Translations under genes and position numbers: made by a program
NCBI GenBank assembly: GCA_951230915.1
Contig: OX579633.1
Location: 4,402,001 to 4,466,000 of the forward strand
Source of the DNA: Antitrichia curtipendula
Lineage: Eukaryota > Streptophyta > Bryopsida > Hypnales > Leucodontaceae
Length of the DNA: 64,000 nt
Direction: 5' to 3'
In this document: positions 21,997-34,350 of the stretch, in pieces
How the letters are laid out: every line of letters starts with the position of its first letter
Numbering within the stretch: position 1 is the stretch's first letter
The notes under the pieces: generated by a model
Databases searched by the model: none
Told to the model about the DNA's origin: nothing
Seen by the model: only the letters and a program-made list of their open reading frames with translations

Positions 21997-23234
21997 CAGC
22001 ATCACCAGCCATTCGCTCCCAAAGGAACTTGCCAAAGTTGCAATCGTGGGCTCATCTAATTTCATTCGGTGGCTACGTCCGTTGCTCTTCTACTCATCTC
22101 CACTACATGGCCCCGCTGCGTAAGTCAATTTGCATTGCAAGCCAATTGTAGCATGGCAAGCCACAACTAACATCTTTAGTTTGCTCAGTCAACCCACTTG
22201 GCGTGGATGGTGTCCAATGGTTTGAAGAACCAGATTTGGAGTGGCCAAGTTCTTCCCATCCCTAGCAAGAGACCCAATGGAAGCAATTTATGTGGCCATC
22301 TACGCCCAAGTCCTGGCTAGGTAGCTTCAATGAGAATGGATGGCAATGCTTTAACCAAGTAAGAGCATCGCCACCAGGCCTCTGCAATGGCCTTAACAAC
22401 AATACTCCAGCCCTTGCCGAGTTTGTCCATCGCCAAGGCTCCACACCAACGTCCCTTCATGGTACAAGTTTTGTCGCTTCAATCGTCACTTCCACATTTG
22501 CTTGGCAACAGAGAGCCTATGTAGAGGTCAATTTTACACTTACACTAACTCAATCAATATTGAATGACTACCAATGGCTTCAGCGCAAGTGGATCTAACT
22601 TTAAAGCCTTAAAGGGTGGCTGGGGCAGAGCATGGGGTGACCAAGGCACTACCACATTTCACGGAGCAATAAGTGCTTTGCCACCATTGTTGTTGTAGTC
22701 AATTGCAACACAAGTGGTGGTGATGCTCAAAGCATGCAAAAGACTAAAAACCGTCCTAAGAATGATCAACTTCTAGGAAACTATTAAAACAAAAAAAAAT
22801 TCAATTCAAGAATGTGATCATTTTGGGCTTCCGATCTTGATGATAGAGTTGTGTCCTTCCAAATTAATCTTTGGAAGGATGTTGAGGCCCAAAAGTGTCC
22901 AATGGAAGACTTAGAAATGATGAATGTATCTATTGCCCGAGCAAATTATTTTGGGCAAAGTACCTTGGTGATAGGTCTCATCCTTTTAGGATTAAGATAA
23001 CAAAATCTAAAATCCTCCAAATCAGGGTTTGAGCATCATGTTATTGAATTGCAAACATTTTGTTGGTTCTTGTTGTTAGTCAAACATAGATTTTAGATTC
23101 TTTTAGAATGCATTTCTTGGACACTTTATGACTAAACTATAAGTTTCAAAGATTGGAAATAGGTTCATTTAATATTGTGAAAGTACATTTATAGGTTCTC
23201 ATGAAAGTATATTTTTGGCAAGCATTTCTACGGG
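21997..23234. other. Unassigned stretch with one open frame (22290-22598, +) and a relic of a P1 segment
   Basis: The 102-codon frame has no recognisable domain; since 22262-22444 is also open on the other strand I do not call a gene. At about 22905-23070 the DNA resembles 10640-10860 of CACTA P1 (shared 'atctattg', 'ttggtgatag'), suggesting an older CACTA fragment next to P2. Confidence 0.45.
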
Positions 23235-23237
23235 TTG

Positions 23238-24937
23238 CACTAGAAAAAAATGAGGGGTTTAGTGACTACAATTTGCAACTGGGTGATAATGTAGAGACCG
23301 CAGTTGCAATGGACAAGTTGCACTAGTTGCAAAATAGTTGCAAGTTTGATCTCATTTGATAGTCTATGTGGAAGTTCATCAATGAACTCTTCTGATGTGG
23401 TTGCTAATGTGGAACTTGCTTGTGTGCAACTTGTTTGCAACTCATTTACGACTTGTCTATGATTTATAGATTTGTAGATTTTAAAATTTTAATCTCAATG
23501 ATTTGTAGATATCAGACTTTCAAATCTAGCTTCTTTTTTAGATTATCAAATCCAAATATTGATATTAAATAGATTTCACCGATTTACAAAACTTTACAAT
23601 TTTACAAGTTCTAAAATTTCTTAGACTTTAAATATTTGGGGTAAATGCACACTATGCTAGACCATTTTTGGTAGAAATATATACATAAAAGTCCATTTCA
23701 TTTTTTTGCATATGATCTCTAAATTTTTTTTATTTCTTTTCTATAATTCTTTTATAGTGTGTTAAAGCAAAAGATGAAAAAATTATCAAAATTTCTTTTG
23801 TATATTTATATAAAAAACTTCAAAAATGACATCAAATTTTCATTTACTTTAATAAATTGTAGAAATGATTATAATGAAAATTAACTCTATTGAAAGTTAG
23901 ACCATCCTTAGAAATACTTATTACAATTATTTTGATAAGATAGATTTGTGTAAAGTTGATTTTAAGTATGTCTAATGTACTTCTAAAAATCAATTCTATT
24001 CTGGTAATATAATAATGCATAAAGTAGTTCATATCTACAAACTTAGGAATATAACTTTATATATTTCAAATCAAAACATTTGAATATATTTATACCTATT
24101 TAAATATAATTCCTTCTTTTGCAAAATATTTGAATTTTTATTAGATCAAGGAGTCTTTATCTTAAATGTTGTGGACTATGACAGTAGTAAAGAGTACATT
24201 TCAAAGTCATTTACAAATAATGTATAAACAATTTTGCAATTTTTTTGGGGGGATTTTATAGACCATCAAATATACAACATTAATATGTGTTCTTTTTGAT
24301 GTTCTACAACTCGTATATTTTTAAATTTACAAGACTTTCAAAAAATTCCACTGATAAAAGGACTATGACAGTCCATATTAGTCCAACGTAGTGTGCAATT
24401 GCCCTTTGGTGATTTCTATAGATTGTAGAAATCTACAAGTTGTAGAAATCTATAAATTATTGAAGTCTACAAAATGTAGAAATATTGAAAACCCATAATT
24501 AGAATTTATTACGTAAGAATGCTATAACTTACAATTCTTATATGTCCAACCTAATGGTACTCCTGACAACTGATACATGACAATTGTAATTGTTTTCTAA
24601 TTGAACTTTAATTGTAGTCTAGTTGCTTTCGAGTTGAATTACAGTTGAATTTAGATTCTATGCAACTATAGTTTGACTCACGAGACTCTATAGGACAAAA
24701 AGTTGTCCACAGCGACAATTGTAAGCAATATTGGATGTAGAATACCTTACATCAATTCTTCTAATACATCCTTGTAATCCTAAACTTCACTTTGCAACTA
24801 CTTTGCGACTACAACAACATATAACTTTATTCACGTCAAATCTGGTGCAAATACAGAGGACTATAGTCGCAGGACAGTTGTATAGGACATATAGTTGCAT
24901 TGCAGTCGGTTGTGGCGGACACATTTTTCTTCTAGTG
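23238..24937. mobile_element. Deleted CACTA transposon (P2), 1.7 kb, inverted relative to P1
   Basis: Left end CACTAGAAAAAAATGAGGGG matches the right end of P1 read inward; the right end finishes TTTTTCTTCTAGTG and 24780-24937 is the reverse complement of P1 at 7996-8110 (for example acaggactatag-like 'tatagtcgcaggacagttg', 'cagtcggttgtgg'). Flanking triplets are TTG (23235-23237) and TCG (24938-24940), a duplication with one difference. Both ends keep ttgcaact-type repeats; the middle (23460-24580) is AT-rich and non-coding. Confidence 0.85.
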
Positions 24938-24940
24938 TCG

Positions 24941-27260
24941 ATTATAGAACAAGTTACTACTAAGCGCTTTCATCTAACACTTGAAATTGTACAAATGAAT
25001 ATTCCTACCTTATGTACACCTCTTTTGTTACCAACAACTAGAACCAAATACAATAGGAAGATCTCAAATTGCTTCCAACCCAATTGCAATCCCTAGCTTA
25101 CTCAATTTTAATCTAAAGGCATACTAATGTAGTATTATACTACACAATTGTTGCAATATGACAATCCAATGCAAAATTGGAGTTGAAATAGTTGGAATTG
25201 GGTTTAAATGTACAATTTTATGAACTCAATAAATATCACTAAGCAATTTCTACATATGACAAAAGATTCATTCATTATTCTGCAATCTAAACCCCTTAAA
25301 GACCAGGCATTTAAATTTTGAACAATAGATGGATGGAAACACATCCTATGCACACAAAAATATGTTATTTCATCCATCAGTTAGTCTTTAACATTGTACT
25401 AAATAGATTTTAAATACGTTTCTTTGCAAATATTCTATGATTAAAAGGATCATGGTAGGTTGAGCCTTAGAAAACAACTTTTTCAATTCAAAAAATGACC
25501 CTTCAAAAATGACTTGAATAAAAAAGTAAAATATAAATCTTCAAAAATCACTACAACAAGAACTTCAAATTTTGAACTTAATGGAAAAAAATCTTAATAA
25601 AATCATAAATATTCAATCTACAATCAATTTCAGTAAGAATTATTATTTTTTTGTTTCAAATTTAGTGAAGAATATTGGTTAGTATAATAGTTGATCTAAT
25701 TGTAATGATATTATCTATGAATCATATTTTACAACTATTGTTTGAGAGTCATCATTACTATCTCTTGAGAAGAGACAAGCATGACTTGTTCCTACAATTT
25801 TTCCTTCCCCTCCTTTTGGAAAAATTTGGAGCCATTGATGTGCTTAAAAAAATGCAATCCCCCTTTCCAAACCGTTGATCTAAATTGCACAAAACTAAAA
25901 CTAAAAAAAAATGGCACATGAATATCAAACGAGGCCAAACATAAGAGAGAAGGTGACGGTTCATGTCCAGGTGAATGTGAAATGTTGGTGGTAGATTGGC
26001 TCTTTGTGCAATGACGCCTATGAGCCTGGTGACAAATAACTTTTTTGAGAGGAGGCTTCCTTCCCAATCTTTTGACTTCTTTATGTGATCTTCCCCAAGT
26101 AAGCATTCTTAGATACTTTATCTCTCTATGCAAGCATTATTTAAAGTTTTTGTTCTTGGAATGCCCCTTTCAATGCTACATGTTGAGTTATATGATTTGT
26201 TTTTTTTTCTTATTGTGCAGCACAACTATGCTATCTATGGAAGAAAACAAAGAAAATACAAAAAGTGGGACAAAGATGAAACAAAGCGCCTCAAAGCTTC
26301 TTATAAGTCTTCAACTATTATTTACTTCTACATTGTTTTGTATTGTGCTTGAAATTCAATCATTTGATATTATTTTCAAAAGTAGTCAAGTGGCTTGATG
26401 CATGTAGAGGAGGATCTAGCGATGCAATGTTTGGTTAATCAATTTGTACCATTGTGTACAGTATTTGGAGATGAATTTGAAGAGTTAGGATTTGGCAATT
26501 TGTATCTCGATTCATGAGGGTGTTGATGCTTTGGATTGCGGTAAAATGGGATGCTCATGAATGCTCATGAATTTTGAGTAAGGAATTTAGTATTAGAGCG
26601 TGTTTTAGATTTTGAATGTTCAAATTTTATGATAGATGTATAATTATTATTTGGTGGTCTTTGTTATTTTTGTTGTTAATTAATGCTTTCTAATTCACCT
26701 ATATTTGTGTATTTCTGAATGCTTTTCCTTCTTCATTTGTGGACAATTTTAGGAGCCGGAAGGGAACAAAGAAAGAAAAGGAGATATGAGATTGAAGAAA
26801 AAATGTTGAAGAGATTAGGGCTTAAGATTGAATGTAAAAGTTTTATGTTAAATGGAGAAATGTGGAATTGAATTTATTATATATTGTAGATCAGGGTTGA
26901 TGGATAAAGAAAGAAATTGAGAAGGAGGGAAAGTGAATTTGGAGGTTGAGTGTTTCAATATAGGGAACAAGAAATGATTTTTGTCCAATGGCTACATGCC
27001 AAGTATATAAAAATCCCCCCATGACTACCCTCAATTCTATTGGGTTTGTACATAGTTTATCACTATCACCTCAAAAGAGGCAGTAATTGCCTACTCACTA
27101 TAAGTTGCATATTCATTCCTTCTTTTAAGTTGTATTTTATAATACATCTTTACAATTTTGGAAATCTAAACTATCCCTTGGTACTTAAGGGGGGTAAAGA
27201 ACACTTGTAGATTATCCAACAATTTCTAAATCCTCCATCTACATGTATATGATTATTTGA
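24941..27260. other. Unassigned AT-rich intergenic stretch
   Basis: Only short frames; 25792-26398 has overlapping frames on both strands with no recognisable domain. No clear repeat found. Confidence 0.5.
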
Positions 27261-27264
27261 TTAA

Positions 27265-28163
27265 TCCCTAAAGTTCCTCGACTATATTATCACCAAAAAC
27301 ACTTGAAAATTGCCATTTCTAGTACAAGTACCAAATTTTTGAAAAAAAACTTTTTTTGACACATGTAACCATATGATCTTGTAGTACATTAGTTTGAGAA
27401 GATGCGAAAAAAATTCAGAAATTTCCGCCTTGTAGATTGCAAGATATTAGTGTTTGAAGTGACGAAATTCCTTTTTTTGCCCTTGCGAAAATCTGGGCAG
27501 CTGCACTTCCTAAGGTCAGATAATTATGAAAAAATGTCCAAAATGGTTGTAACTCTTTGAAATTGTTCAAGGCAAGTTGTCTACATGCTTGGAAAAATTC
27601 AGATTGTTTGGAATTGTACAACATATTGGAAAAAAATAGTAAGTAGAAAGATGTAAGGGAATGATTCAAAATACTAAATTGTTAACAATTGAAAAATTCC
27701 AATTCCAATGGTCATAATGTTGTAATAAAAAGTCTAAGCCTAATGTTTTCATTTTTTTCCAAAAATATTGAAAATTGAGTTAAATAAAGAACTTCAAAGT
27801 TTATTTTAGAGTAGGGAATCCATAATTGCCCGCAAACTAAAACACCTTATAACTTTTGACTCATTGATATTCAAAGCTTTTTATATATATATATAAATCT
27901 AGAGAACTAATTTCAAATTTTTATTTTTGAAAAAAATGATTATTTTAGATTTGCCTAGATTGCCCGAGTTAAGAAACAAACTACATATTTGGCCATAACT
28001 TTTGACTCATATTTCCAAATGTCCTAAAATTTAGGACACACAGAATATACTCCTTGTCTCCACCATCTATTAAAATTTCAGCCTAAAATATGCAAAACTC
28101 CACTCACATGCACTTGCCCAATAAAAATATATTGCCAAAAAATGCAATCCGGTCCTTTAGGGG
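27265..28163 (+). mobile_element. Family A TTAA-type element (A3), 899 bp
   Basis: TTAA at 27261-27264 and 28164-28167; begins TCCCTAAAGTTCCTCG and ends GGTCCTTTAGGGG. Same orientation and interior as A1 (gggcagctgcacttcc near 27495). Confidence 0.85.
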
Positions 28164-28352
28164 TTAATATCATACCCGGTGTTAGGATCAACAGTCCTTG
28201 CTAAATAATTTAAGGTTGGCAAATGTGATTTGGCAAATGATTTAAAGTATTAATTTTTTTTTTCCTACATTTTTAAAATCCCTAAAATTCAACATTTGCT
28301 TTAGCAATATTCTTTGCTCACCTACAAGTGTTCTTAATAGGACTGATGTACT

Positions 28353-28755
28353 ACCCCTCCAAATATAATTCTACCTTTTCACTACTTCATAATTAAAACT
28401 TGAAATTTAGACATTGGACAATGAAAATAAAACACTTCAAAAGCATACTAAAAAACATAATTTATAGAGATGTTGGCAAATCATGCTTACCGATGCAAAA
28501 TTTGGCCAACCCCATGACATTTCGATGTGCAATTGGCTAAATTTTGCATTGGTAAGCGTGATTTGCCAAGACTTTTTATAATTTTGTCTTTTAGTGAGCT
28601 TTTGAAATAGTATTTTTTTTCATTGTCTAATGTCTAAATTTGAATTTTGTTACACCTATTTAGAGCCCTTTTGCATGAGCTTTCAATGATAAAAATTCCA
28701 AATTGTAATTATAAAGCAATGAAAAGTTAAATTTATATTTGATGGGTTTGTTTAT
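28353..28755. repeat. Imperfect 400-bp foldback (family M)
   Basis: Left arm: ccaaatataattctacc (28358), aaatttagacattgg (28403), aaatcatgcttaccgatgc (28477). Right arm: complements near 28545 (gcattggtaagcgtgattt), 28630 (taatgtctaaattt) and 28730 (aaatttatatttgatggg). The right arm has about 60 extra bases near 28650-28710. Inner arms of ~115 bp pair well around a ~30-nt loop. A further direct copy of the outer motif lies at 28780-28803. Confidence 0.7.
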
Positions 28756-29213
28756 AGATTTCATTAAGGATGCCTCAAGAGACCCACCAAATATAAATTT
28801 AACCTTTCACCAACCATGGCAACAAGTGGTGGCAAGGCACTTACTACCGCGTCAAATGTGGCGATGCATTGAAGATCAAATGCTCCACACCAACAATCCT
28901 TTCAAGTCCTTGCATAAGTTCTTCCTCTTCATTGCATGCCCCTCATTAGCCTCTACGTCTTCTACTACTAAGGCCATAGTCAAAGTTGACAAAGTTAGCA
29001 TGAGTCTAAAACTACCCTCTACAAAAGACCCTCTATTTTGCCGAGCACATGTGGGATTGGCAAGGAGAAATGACAAAACTTGTAGTGTGAAGGGGTATTG
29101 GTGTAGAACCATTTGGTACTAGACAAGGGTAGCAAGGTTGGAGTAGCATCATCGAAGCCGTTGGAAAGACTTGGTGACAATTCTCTAAACCTCTTCCTAC
29201 AAGTTTCTATTAA

Positions 29214-29428
29214 CCTTTAAATATTGACACGGACACCAAAAATCCGATGGATGATATGAGTCGTCGTAGTAGGACAAGAAGTGCAACTATTCATCCTTGG
29301 AATTTTGTTGTGAAAAGGGAAGGTCTTCTACAATAGTTTGACTTCCAACAAGTGCATTTGCTATTACTTAAGTTAATGATTCACATGGTAATGAAAAAGG
29401 ATGGATTTCAAGGCCACCCTTTTGTCCT
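29214..29428 (-). mobile_element. Family D MITE, diverged inverted copy (D5)
   Basis: Reverse complement of family D in its middle (aagtgcaactattcatcc, gtgaaaagggaaggtcttc); TTAA at 29210-29213 and 29429-29432. Terminal parts are degraded. It abuts D1 across one TTAA in head-to-head orientation. Confidence 0.6.
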
Positions 29429-29432
29429 TTAA

Positions 29433-29656
29433 CCCTTAAACAACGAGCCAGTTACTATGAAAATCATATGTTTGGATATTGTGTGAATTATTGGCTTAAG
29501 GAAAAAATTTAAAAAAAAACATTAGAAGACAAACTATTATAGAAGCCCTTCCCTTTTTAAACAAAATTTGGAGGATGAATAGTTGCACTTCTATCCTACA
29601 TTGAGAGATTCTTTGTCATTCATCAGACAGAAAACGTCCTCCACTTCGTTTATTGA
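29433..29656 (+). mobile_element. Family D TTAA-type MITE (D1), 224 bp
   Basis: CCCTTAAACAACGAGCC at the left, GTTTATTGA at the right; TTAA at 29429-29432 and 29657-29660. Interior as D3. Confidence 0.8.
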
Positions 29657-29666
29657 TTAAGGATTA

Positions 29667-30838
29667 GGGTAGGTACACCCAAAAACGCCACTTTTTGCTA
29701 CTAAGCCTAGTTACTATTATTAGACTAGTCAAATTTTTATATGTTCTTGTTGGCAAGTGAAAGTAGGTTTCAACAGACCAAAGAACATGGCATTTGGATA
29801 TTGTATGCAAAAGTTATTAAGGAACAAAGTTTAGTTCTAAAAGCGTTTCTATCACATAGGTACAGAATTGATTTTGGAGATGTACACATAGTATATGGCA
29901 GTTTAACCCCTAAAGTCCCGTTGTCTCCTCGGGGGACAGAATGGATTTCGGGTAGGCTCCTACAGTCTCAATATTTTTGTAATTTTTGTAATTTTTTTGT
30001 GAAGATCTAATTTTTATTTCAATTGGTGTCTGGGAGCAAAAGTTATAGCACAAAAAACCCAAATTTTAATTTGGCAGGCAAAAAAAAATCCTCAAAAAAA
30101 CTTTAAATTAAAAATTTTAAGAATTTGTTTCATATAGATTTTATTTTTATTTACATGGAAAGCTTTGATTCATTCCATTTGGATTTGTTATGCAAAAGTT
30201 ATGGTCAATCTTATGTTTGGGGCAATTAGAGCATCTTTTTGAAAAAATAACTTGTAGGATTCATTTTTGAACTCAATTTTAACAATTTAAAATAAAGAAA
30301 AGTTGCACAAGGTCAGGATTTCTTGTTGGAACAATATTACTATTGAGATTAGTATATTTCAATTCTATCTTAGAGCTATTAATGATTTAATTTTTCCTTC
30401 AATCTTGAATCTACTTCTACTTAACAAATTTTTAATGAGTGAATACTAAGTGTTTTTTTTGTTTTTGTTTTTAAATCTAGATTTTCAACTCAATTCTTCA
30501 TCATATAAAGTTAGAAATTCAAAATCATTAGAGCAAAAATTTTAAGTTAAAAAGGTTCAAAGCCAAAAAATGTAGTTGAGCAAGGTGCAAAAAAACTAGA
30601 TTCTCTCACTTTAAATGCCAATATCTTGCAATTTACAAGGTCAAAATTTTTGAAATTTCTTCCACACATTTTTACACTAGTCTAGTACAAGATCCTATGG
30701 TTAAATATGCAAAAAAAACATAATTTTTTTTTTTTTGCTCTTTGCTCTAGAAATGGCAGCTTTGAGTGGTTTTTGATGAAAAAATGATCTTGGGACTTTA
30801 GGGGTTAAGGTCAATGGCACATTTGGGGGTACCTACCT
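29667..30838 (+). mobile_element. Family C TA-type MITE, split by a family B element
   Basis: Left end GGGTAGGTACACCC, right end GGGGGTACCTACCT, with TA at 29665-29666 and 30839-30840. With B (29907-30804 plus one TTAA) removed, the remaining ~270 bp matches the reverse complement of 49475-49745 throughout ('ttcttgttggcaagtgaaag', 'catttggatattgtatgc', 'ggcagtttaaggtcaatggc'). The TA target lay in the first TTAA of D2, so this C element is nested in D2. Confidence 0.85.
29907..30804 (+). mobile_element. Family B TTAA-type element (B1), 898 bp
   Basis: Begins CCCCTAAAGTCCCG and ends GGGACTTTAGGGG; TTAA at 29903-29906 and 30805-30808. The uninterrupted target is visible in the C copy at 49475-49745, where a single TTAA occupies the same site, so TTAA is a true target duplication. 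Non-coding. Near-identical to B2 in the opposite orientation (for example tgtagttgagcaaggtgc near 30573 and its complement near 32340). Confidence 0.9.
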
Positions 30839-30848
30839 TAAACCTTAA

Positions 30849-31787
30849 CCCCTAAAGGACCAAACACCGTTTTTTGACAACATAGCGATTTTGGGCAGCT
30901 CACTATGACCGGAATTTTTCTTTTTTTTCTTTCAAATTTTCATATAAGATGTGCCCGAGGAGTAGCTTTAAGGTCCAACAATTTTCGTAACTTTTGACTA
31001 CATGGTTAAAAAGTTATTGCATGATATGTCATTTTCATTGTTCGACGGGCAGCCAGGGCAGCAGAAAAAACTTCTTTAAAAATCACTATTAAGAAAAACT
31101 AAAATTTGAAATTGGTTCTTTAGATTTATATGTACGTGGGAGGCTTTGAATCATTCCATTCCGATCAATGAGTCAAAAGTTATGAGGATTCTTAGTTTGA
31201 CGAGGGTAGTTATGGAATCTCTACTGTAAAATAAACTTTGAAGTCCTTTATTTAACTCGATTTTCAATATTTTTGAAAAAAAATAAAAACATTGGGTGTA
31301 GATTGTTTATTACAACATTATATTTGTTGGGATTGGCATTTTTCAATTTCATAAATAAATTCTTGACAATTTAGTGTTTTGAATCATTCTCTACCTCTTC
31401 CTACTTACTATTTTTTTTCTATATGTTGTACAATTCCAAATGATCTGAAAATTTTCAAGCATGTAGCCAACTTGCCTTGAAGTATAAATCCAAAGAGTAA
31501 CCATCATTTTGGACATTTTTTCATACAAATGTGACCTTGTGGAAGGCAGCTGCCCGTTGTTTTGCAGGGACAAAAAAAAGATTTTTGTCAATTCAAACGC
31601 TATTATCTTGCAATCCACTTGGTGGAAAATTCTGAAATTTTTTCCACATCTTCTTAAACAAGTTTAATACAAGATCCTACGGCTACAAGTGTCCAAAAAT
31701 GTTTTTTTTTCTAAAATTTGGCACTAGTATTAGAAATGGCAGTTTTGGAGCGGTTTTGGTGAAAACATAGTCAAAAACCTTTAGGGG
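30849..31787 (-). mobile_element. Family A TTAA-type element (A4), 939 bp
   Basis: Begins CCCCTAAAGGACC, ends CCTTTAGGGG; TTAA 30845-30848 and 31788-31791. Interior is the reverse complement of A1, including tgtggaaggcagctgccc near 31540. Nested in D2 at the second TTAA of its terminus. Confidence 0.85.
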
Positions 31788-31955
31788 TTAAACGACGGGC
31801 TCATAGCCGTGGAAATCATCTGTTTTGTCACTGTGTGAATTGTTGGATTAAAATAATGCAAAACCACTCATTGGAAGACAAACTACTATAGATGATCTTT
31901 CCTTCTCATACAAAATTGGGAGGATGAATAGCTGCACTTCTGTCCTACAGCATTA

Positions 31956-33300
31956 GAAAAGTGCCCACTGACTCCACTTGTATAAATGCAGTATTGTAGA
32001 AGGGGCTATACTAGCTAATATTCTTGCAGTACTGCATGTAATATTGCACTTATAAGAAGACAATAACAATTTTTTTTTTAAATTCTAATATTGCATTTAT
32101 ATTGTATTAATACTTTGTTTCTTAACCCCTAAAGTCCCAAGGCCATTTTTCCATCAAAAACCACTCAAAGCTGCCATTTCTAGAGCAAAGAGCAAAAAAA
32201 AAAAAATTATGTTTTTTTTGCATATTTAACCATAGGATCTTGTACTAGACTAGTGTAAAAATGTGTGGAAGAAATTTCAAAAATTTTGACCTTGTAAATT
32301 GCAAGATATTGGCATTTAAAGTGAGAGAATCTAGTTTTTTTGCACCTTGCTCAACTACATTTTTTGGCTTTGAACCTTTTTAACTTAAAATTTTTGCTCT
32401 AATGATTTTGAATTTCTAACTTTATATGATGAAGAATTGAGTTGAAAATCTAGATTTAAAAACAAAAAAAACACTTAGTATTCACTCATTAAAAATTTGT
32501 TAAGTAGAAGTAGATTCAAGATTGAAGGAAAAATTAAATCATTAATAGCTCTAAGATAGAATTGAAATATACTAATCTCAATAGTAATATTGTTCCAACA
32601 AGAAATCCTGACCTTGTGCAACTTTTCTTTATTTTAAATTGTTAAAATTGAGTTCAAAAATGAATCCTACAAGTTATTTTTTCAAAAAGATGCTCTAATT
32701 GCCCCAAACATAAGATTGACCATAACTTTTGCATAACAAATCCAAATGGAATGAATCAAAGCTTTCCATGTAAATAAAAATAAAATCTATATGAAACAAA
32801 TTCTTAAAATTTTTAATTTAAAGTTTTTTTGAGGATTTTTTTCTGCCCGCCAAACTAAAATTTGGGTTTTTTGTGCTATAACTTTTGCTCCCATGCACCA
32901 ATTGAAATAAACATTACATTTTTGAAAAACTAATGTGATTCTCTATCTTCACAAAAATATTCAAAAAGTTACAAAAATATTGAGACTGTAGGAGCCTACC
33001 TAAAATCCATTCTGTCCCCCGAGGGGACAATGGGACTTTAGGGATTAAAAATAAAATACTTACTATTTAAATTGTATTAAATATTTTGCAAAATGTCAAC
33101 AAACACTCCTTTTCTTAATATTTTTGCAATACTGCATGTAGTATTGTACTTAAGTTTTTTAATCAAGTGTAGTATGACATTTGTATACACTAAATATTGC
33201 TAAATTGCAATACTGCAAGAATATTAATTAGGTACTCTATTGTTAAGCCTCTCTATGGATACTAATGCAATATTGCAAGGATATTGAAAAAGGTAGGCTC
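31956..33300. mobile_element. Insertion block in D2 containing B2 (family F, undefined ends)
   Basis: D3 and D1 are continuous across this point, so the block is an insertion. Outside B2 it consists of AT-rich sequence with repeated inverted motifs (gcagtactgcatgtaatatt near 32030, gcaatactgcatgtagtatt near 33128, gcaatattgcaagg near 33262). Clear terminal repeats or a target duplication could not be fixed. Confidence 0.55.
32126..33044 (-). mobile_element. Family B TTAA-type element (B2), 919 bp, inverted copy of B1
   Basis: Begins CCCCTAAAGTCCC and ends GGGACTTTAGGGA; TTAA 32122-32125 and 33045-33048. Very similar along its length to the reverse complement of B1, forming a 0.9-kb inverted repeat with a 1.3-kb spacer occupied by A4. 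Confidence 0.85.
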
Positions 33301-33373
33301 ATTTTCATGATGAGGGAGGAATTTTTTGTCATTCATCGGCCAGAAAACGTCCTTGGTGGCGTTTACGAGTTAA

Positions 33374-33761
33374 CCCTTAAACGCTCAGAGCAACCCAAAA
33401 TGGCATACGATTACTGATACCATATAGTATCATACAGTATTTTGGTCTTAATGAAATTCACTGTTCAGCTTTTTGGTTGTTCATTAATTGTGTAGTAAGA
33501 TTAATATAGTTTCTGTACTATGGTTTGAGTTGACTAATTTTGAATGGATGACTCATTTCTTCACATACTCATTTGAATTTTCATTAAATTTGATCAGTCT
33601 TGGGATATGGGATAACAACACAAAATTACAAAATCAATCAATAATCAATGCGTGGAAATTTGTGCATTGTTAGGCTTTCAATTCATTCTCTTTATTGCTA
33701 GGCATATGGTATTGTACTCCATAATTCGAAAACCGTATGCCAAGTGCTGAGCATTTAAGGG
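33374..33761. mobile_element. 388-bp TTAA-type MITE (family E)
   Basis: Begins CCCTTAAACGCTCAGAGC and ends GTGCTGAGCATTTAAGGG; TTAA at 33370-33373 (shared with the end of D2) and 33762-33765. Second inverted layer: ggcatacgattactgatacc near 33400 against ggtattgtactcc / ccgtatgcc near 33710. Non-coding; the 61-codon frame 33488-33673 is not supported. Confidence 0.75.
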
Positions 33762-34350
33762 TTAACATCCTCCACCTGAACCATCCTAGCTCCATGACCC
33801 CACTCCTTGAAGTTTATTTTTGGATTTGATTGACACATGTTCGTCCCTACTCCACTTGCTTGGAAATATGAAAATTGTAACTTATGGAATTTGATATCTC
33901 TGCTTGCATGCATGCAAAGTAAAGTGCAAGGAGGTGGTCGGTGCAGAATCCACTGCTAGTACTAATTTTGTCTCTAAAATAAAATAAAATGAAATAAAAT
34001 GGAAGAACGTGTACCACAGTAGATGTCCAATGGGGGGATGCAACAATCCAAAACAGTCAATGATCCTTGCCCATGCAGCCATGAGCCATCCGACCTCGGC
34101 TGCATAATTTCAGTTTCCTGGCAATTGTACTGAAAATCAGACGCCTCTCTTGCTTGGAGGAACTCTGTCAGTATTGGGCCACTTCTCAACCACATGCGGG
34201 ACGTTAACCCCCACCTTAACACCCAAATCCGCTTTCTTGAATTTTTAAATATATATTTTTCTTGTATCTTTGGTTAATGAGTACTCCCTCTGTCCCCCAA
34301 ATGATCCTCTTGTTGCTCTTAATTTTTTGTCCCCAAATGATCTTCTTGTT

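Larger units (their letters stand above)
30841..33369 (+). mobile_element. Family D MITE (D2), split by two later insertions
   Basis: The D sequence is present as three pieces: a few bases at 30841-30848, 31788-31955 and 33301-33369, ending before TTAA 33370-33373. Insertion A4 sits in the TTAA near its left end (D3 shows CCCTTAAAC intact), and a second block (31956-33300) sits after gcacttctgtcctac. Its left TTAA also took the C insertion at 29667-30838. Confidence 0.7.

Noticed and set aside
22290..22598. 102-codon plus-strand frame
   Set aside because: No recognisable domain, no splice context, and the opposite strand is also partly open. Left as unassigned.
28739..29122. 127-codon plus-strand frame
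   Set aside because: Starts in the arm of a foldback and has no recognisable family.
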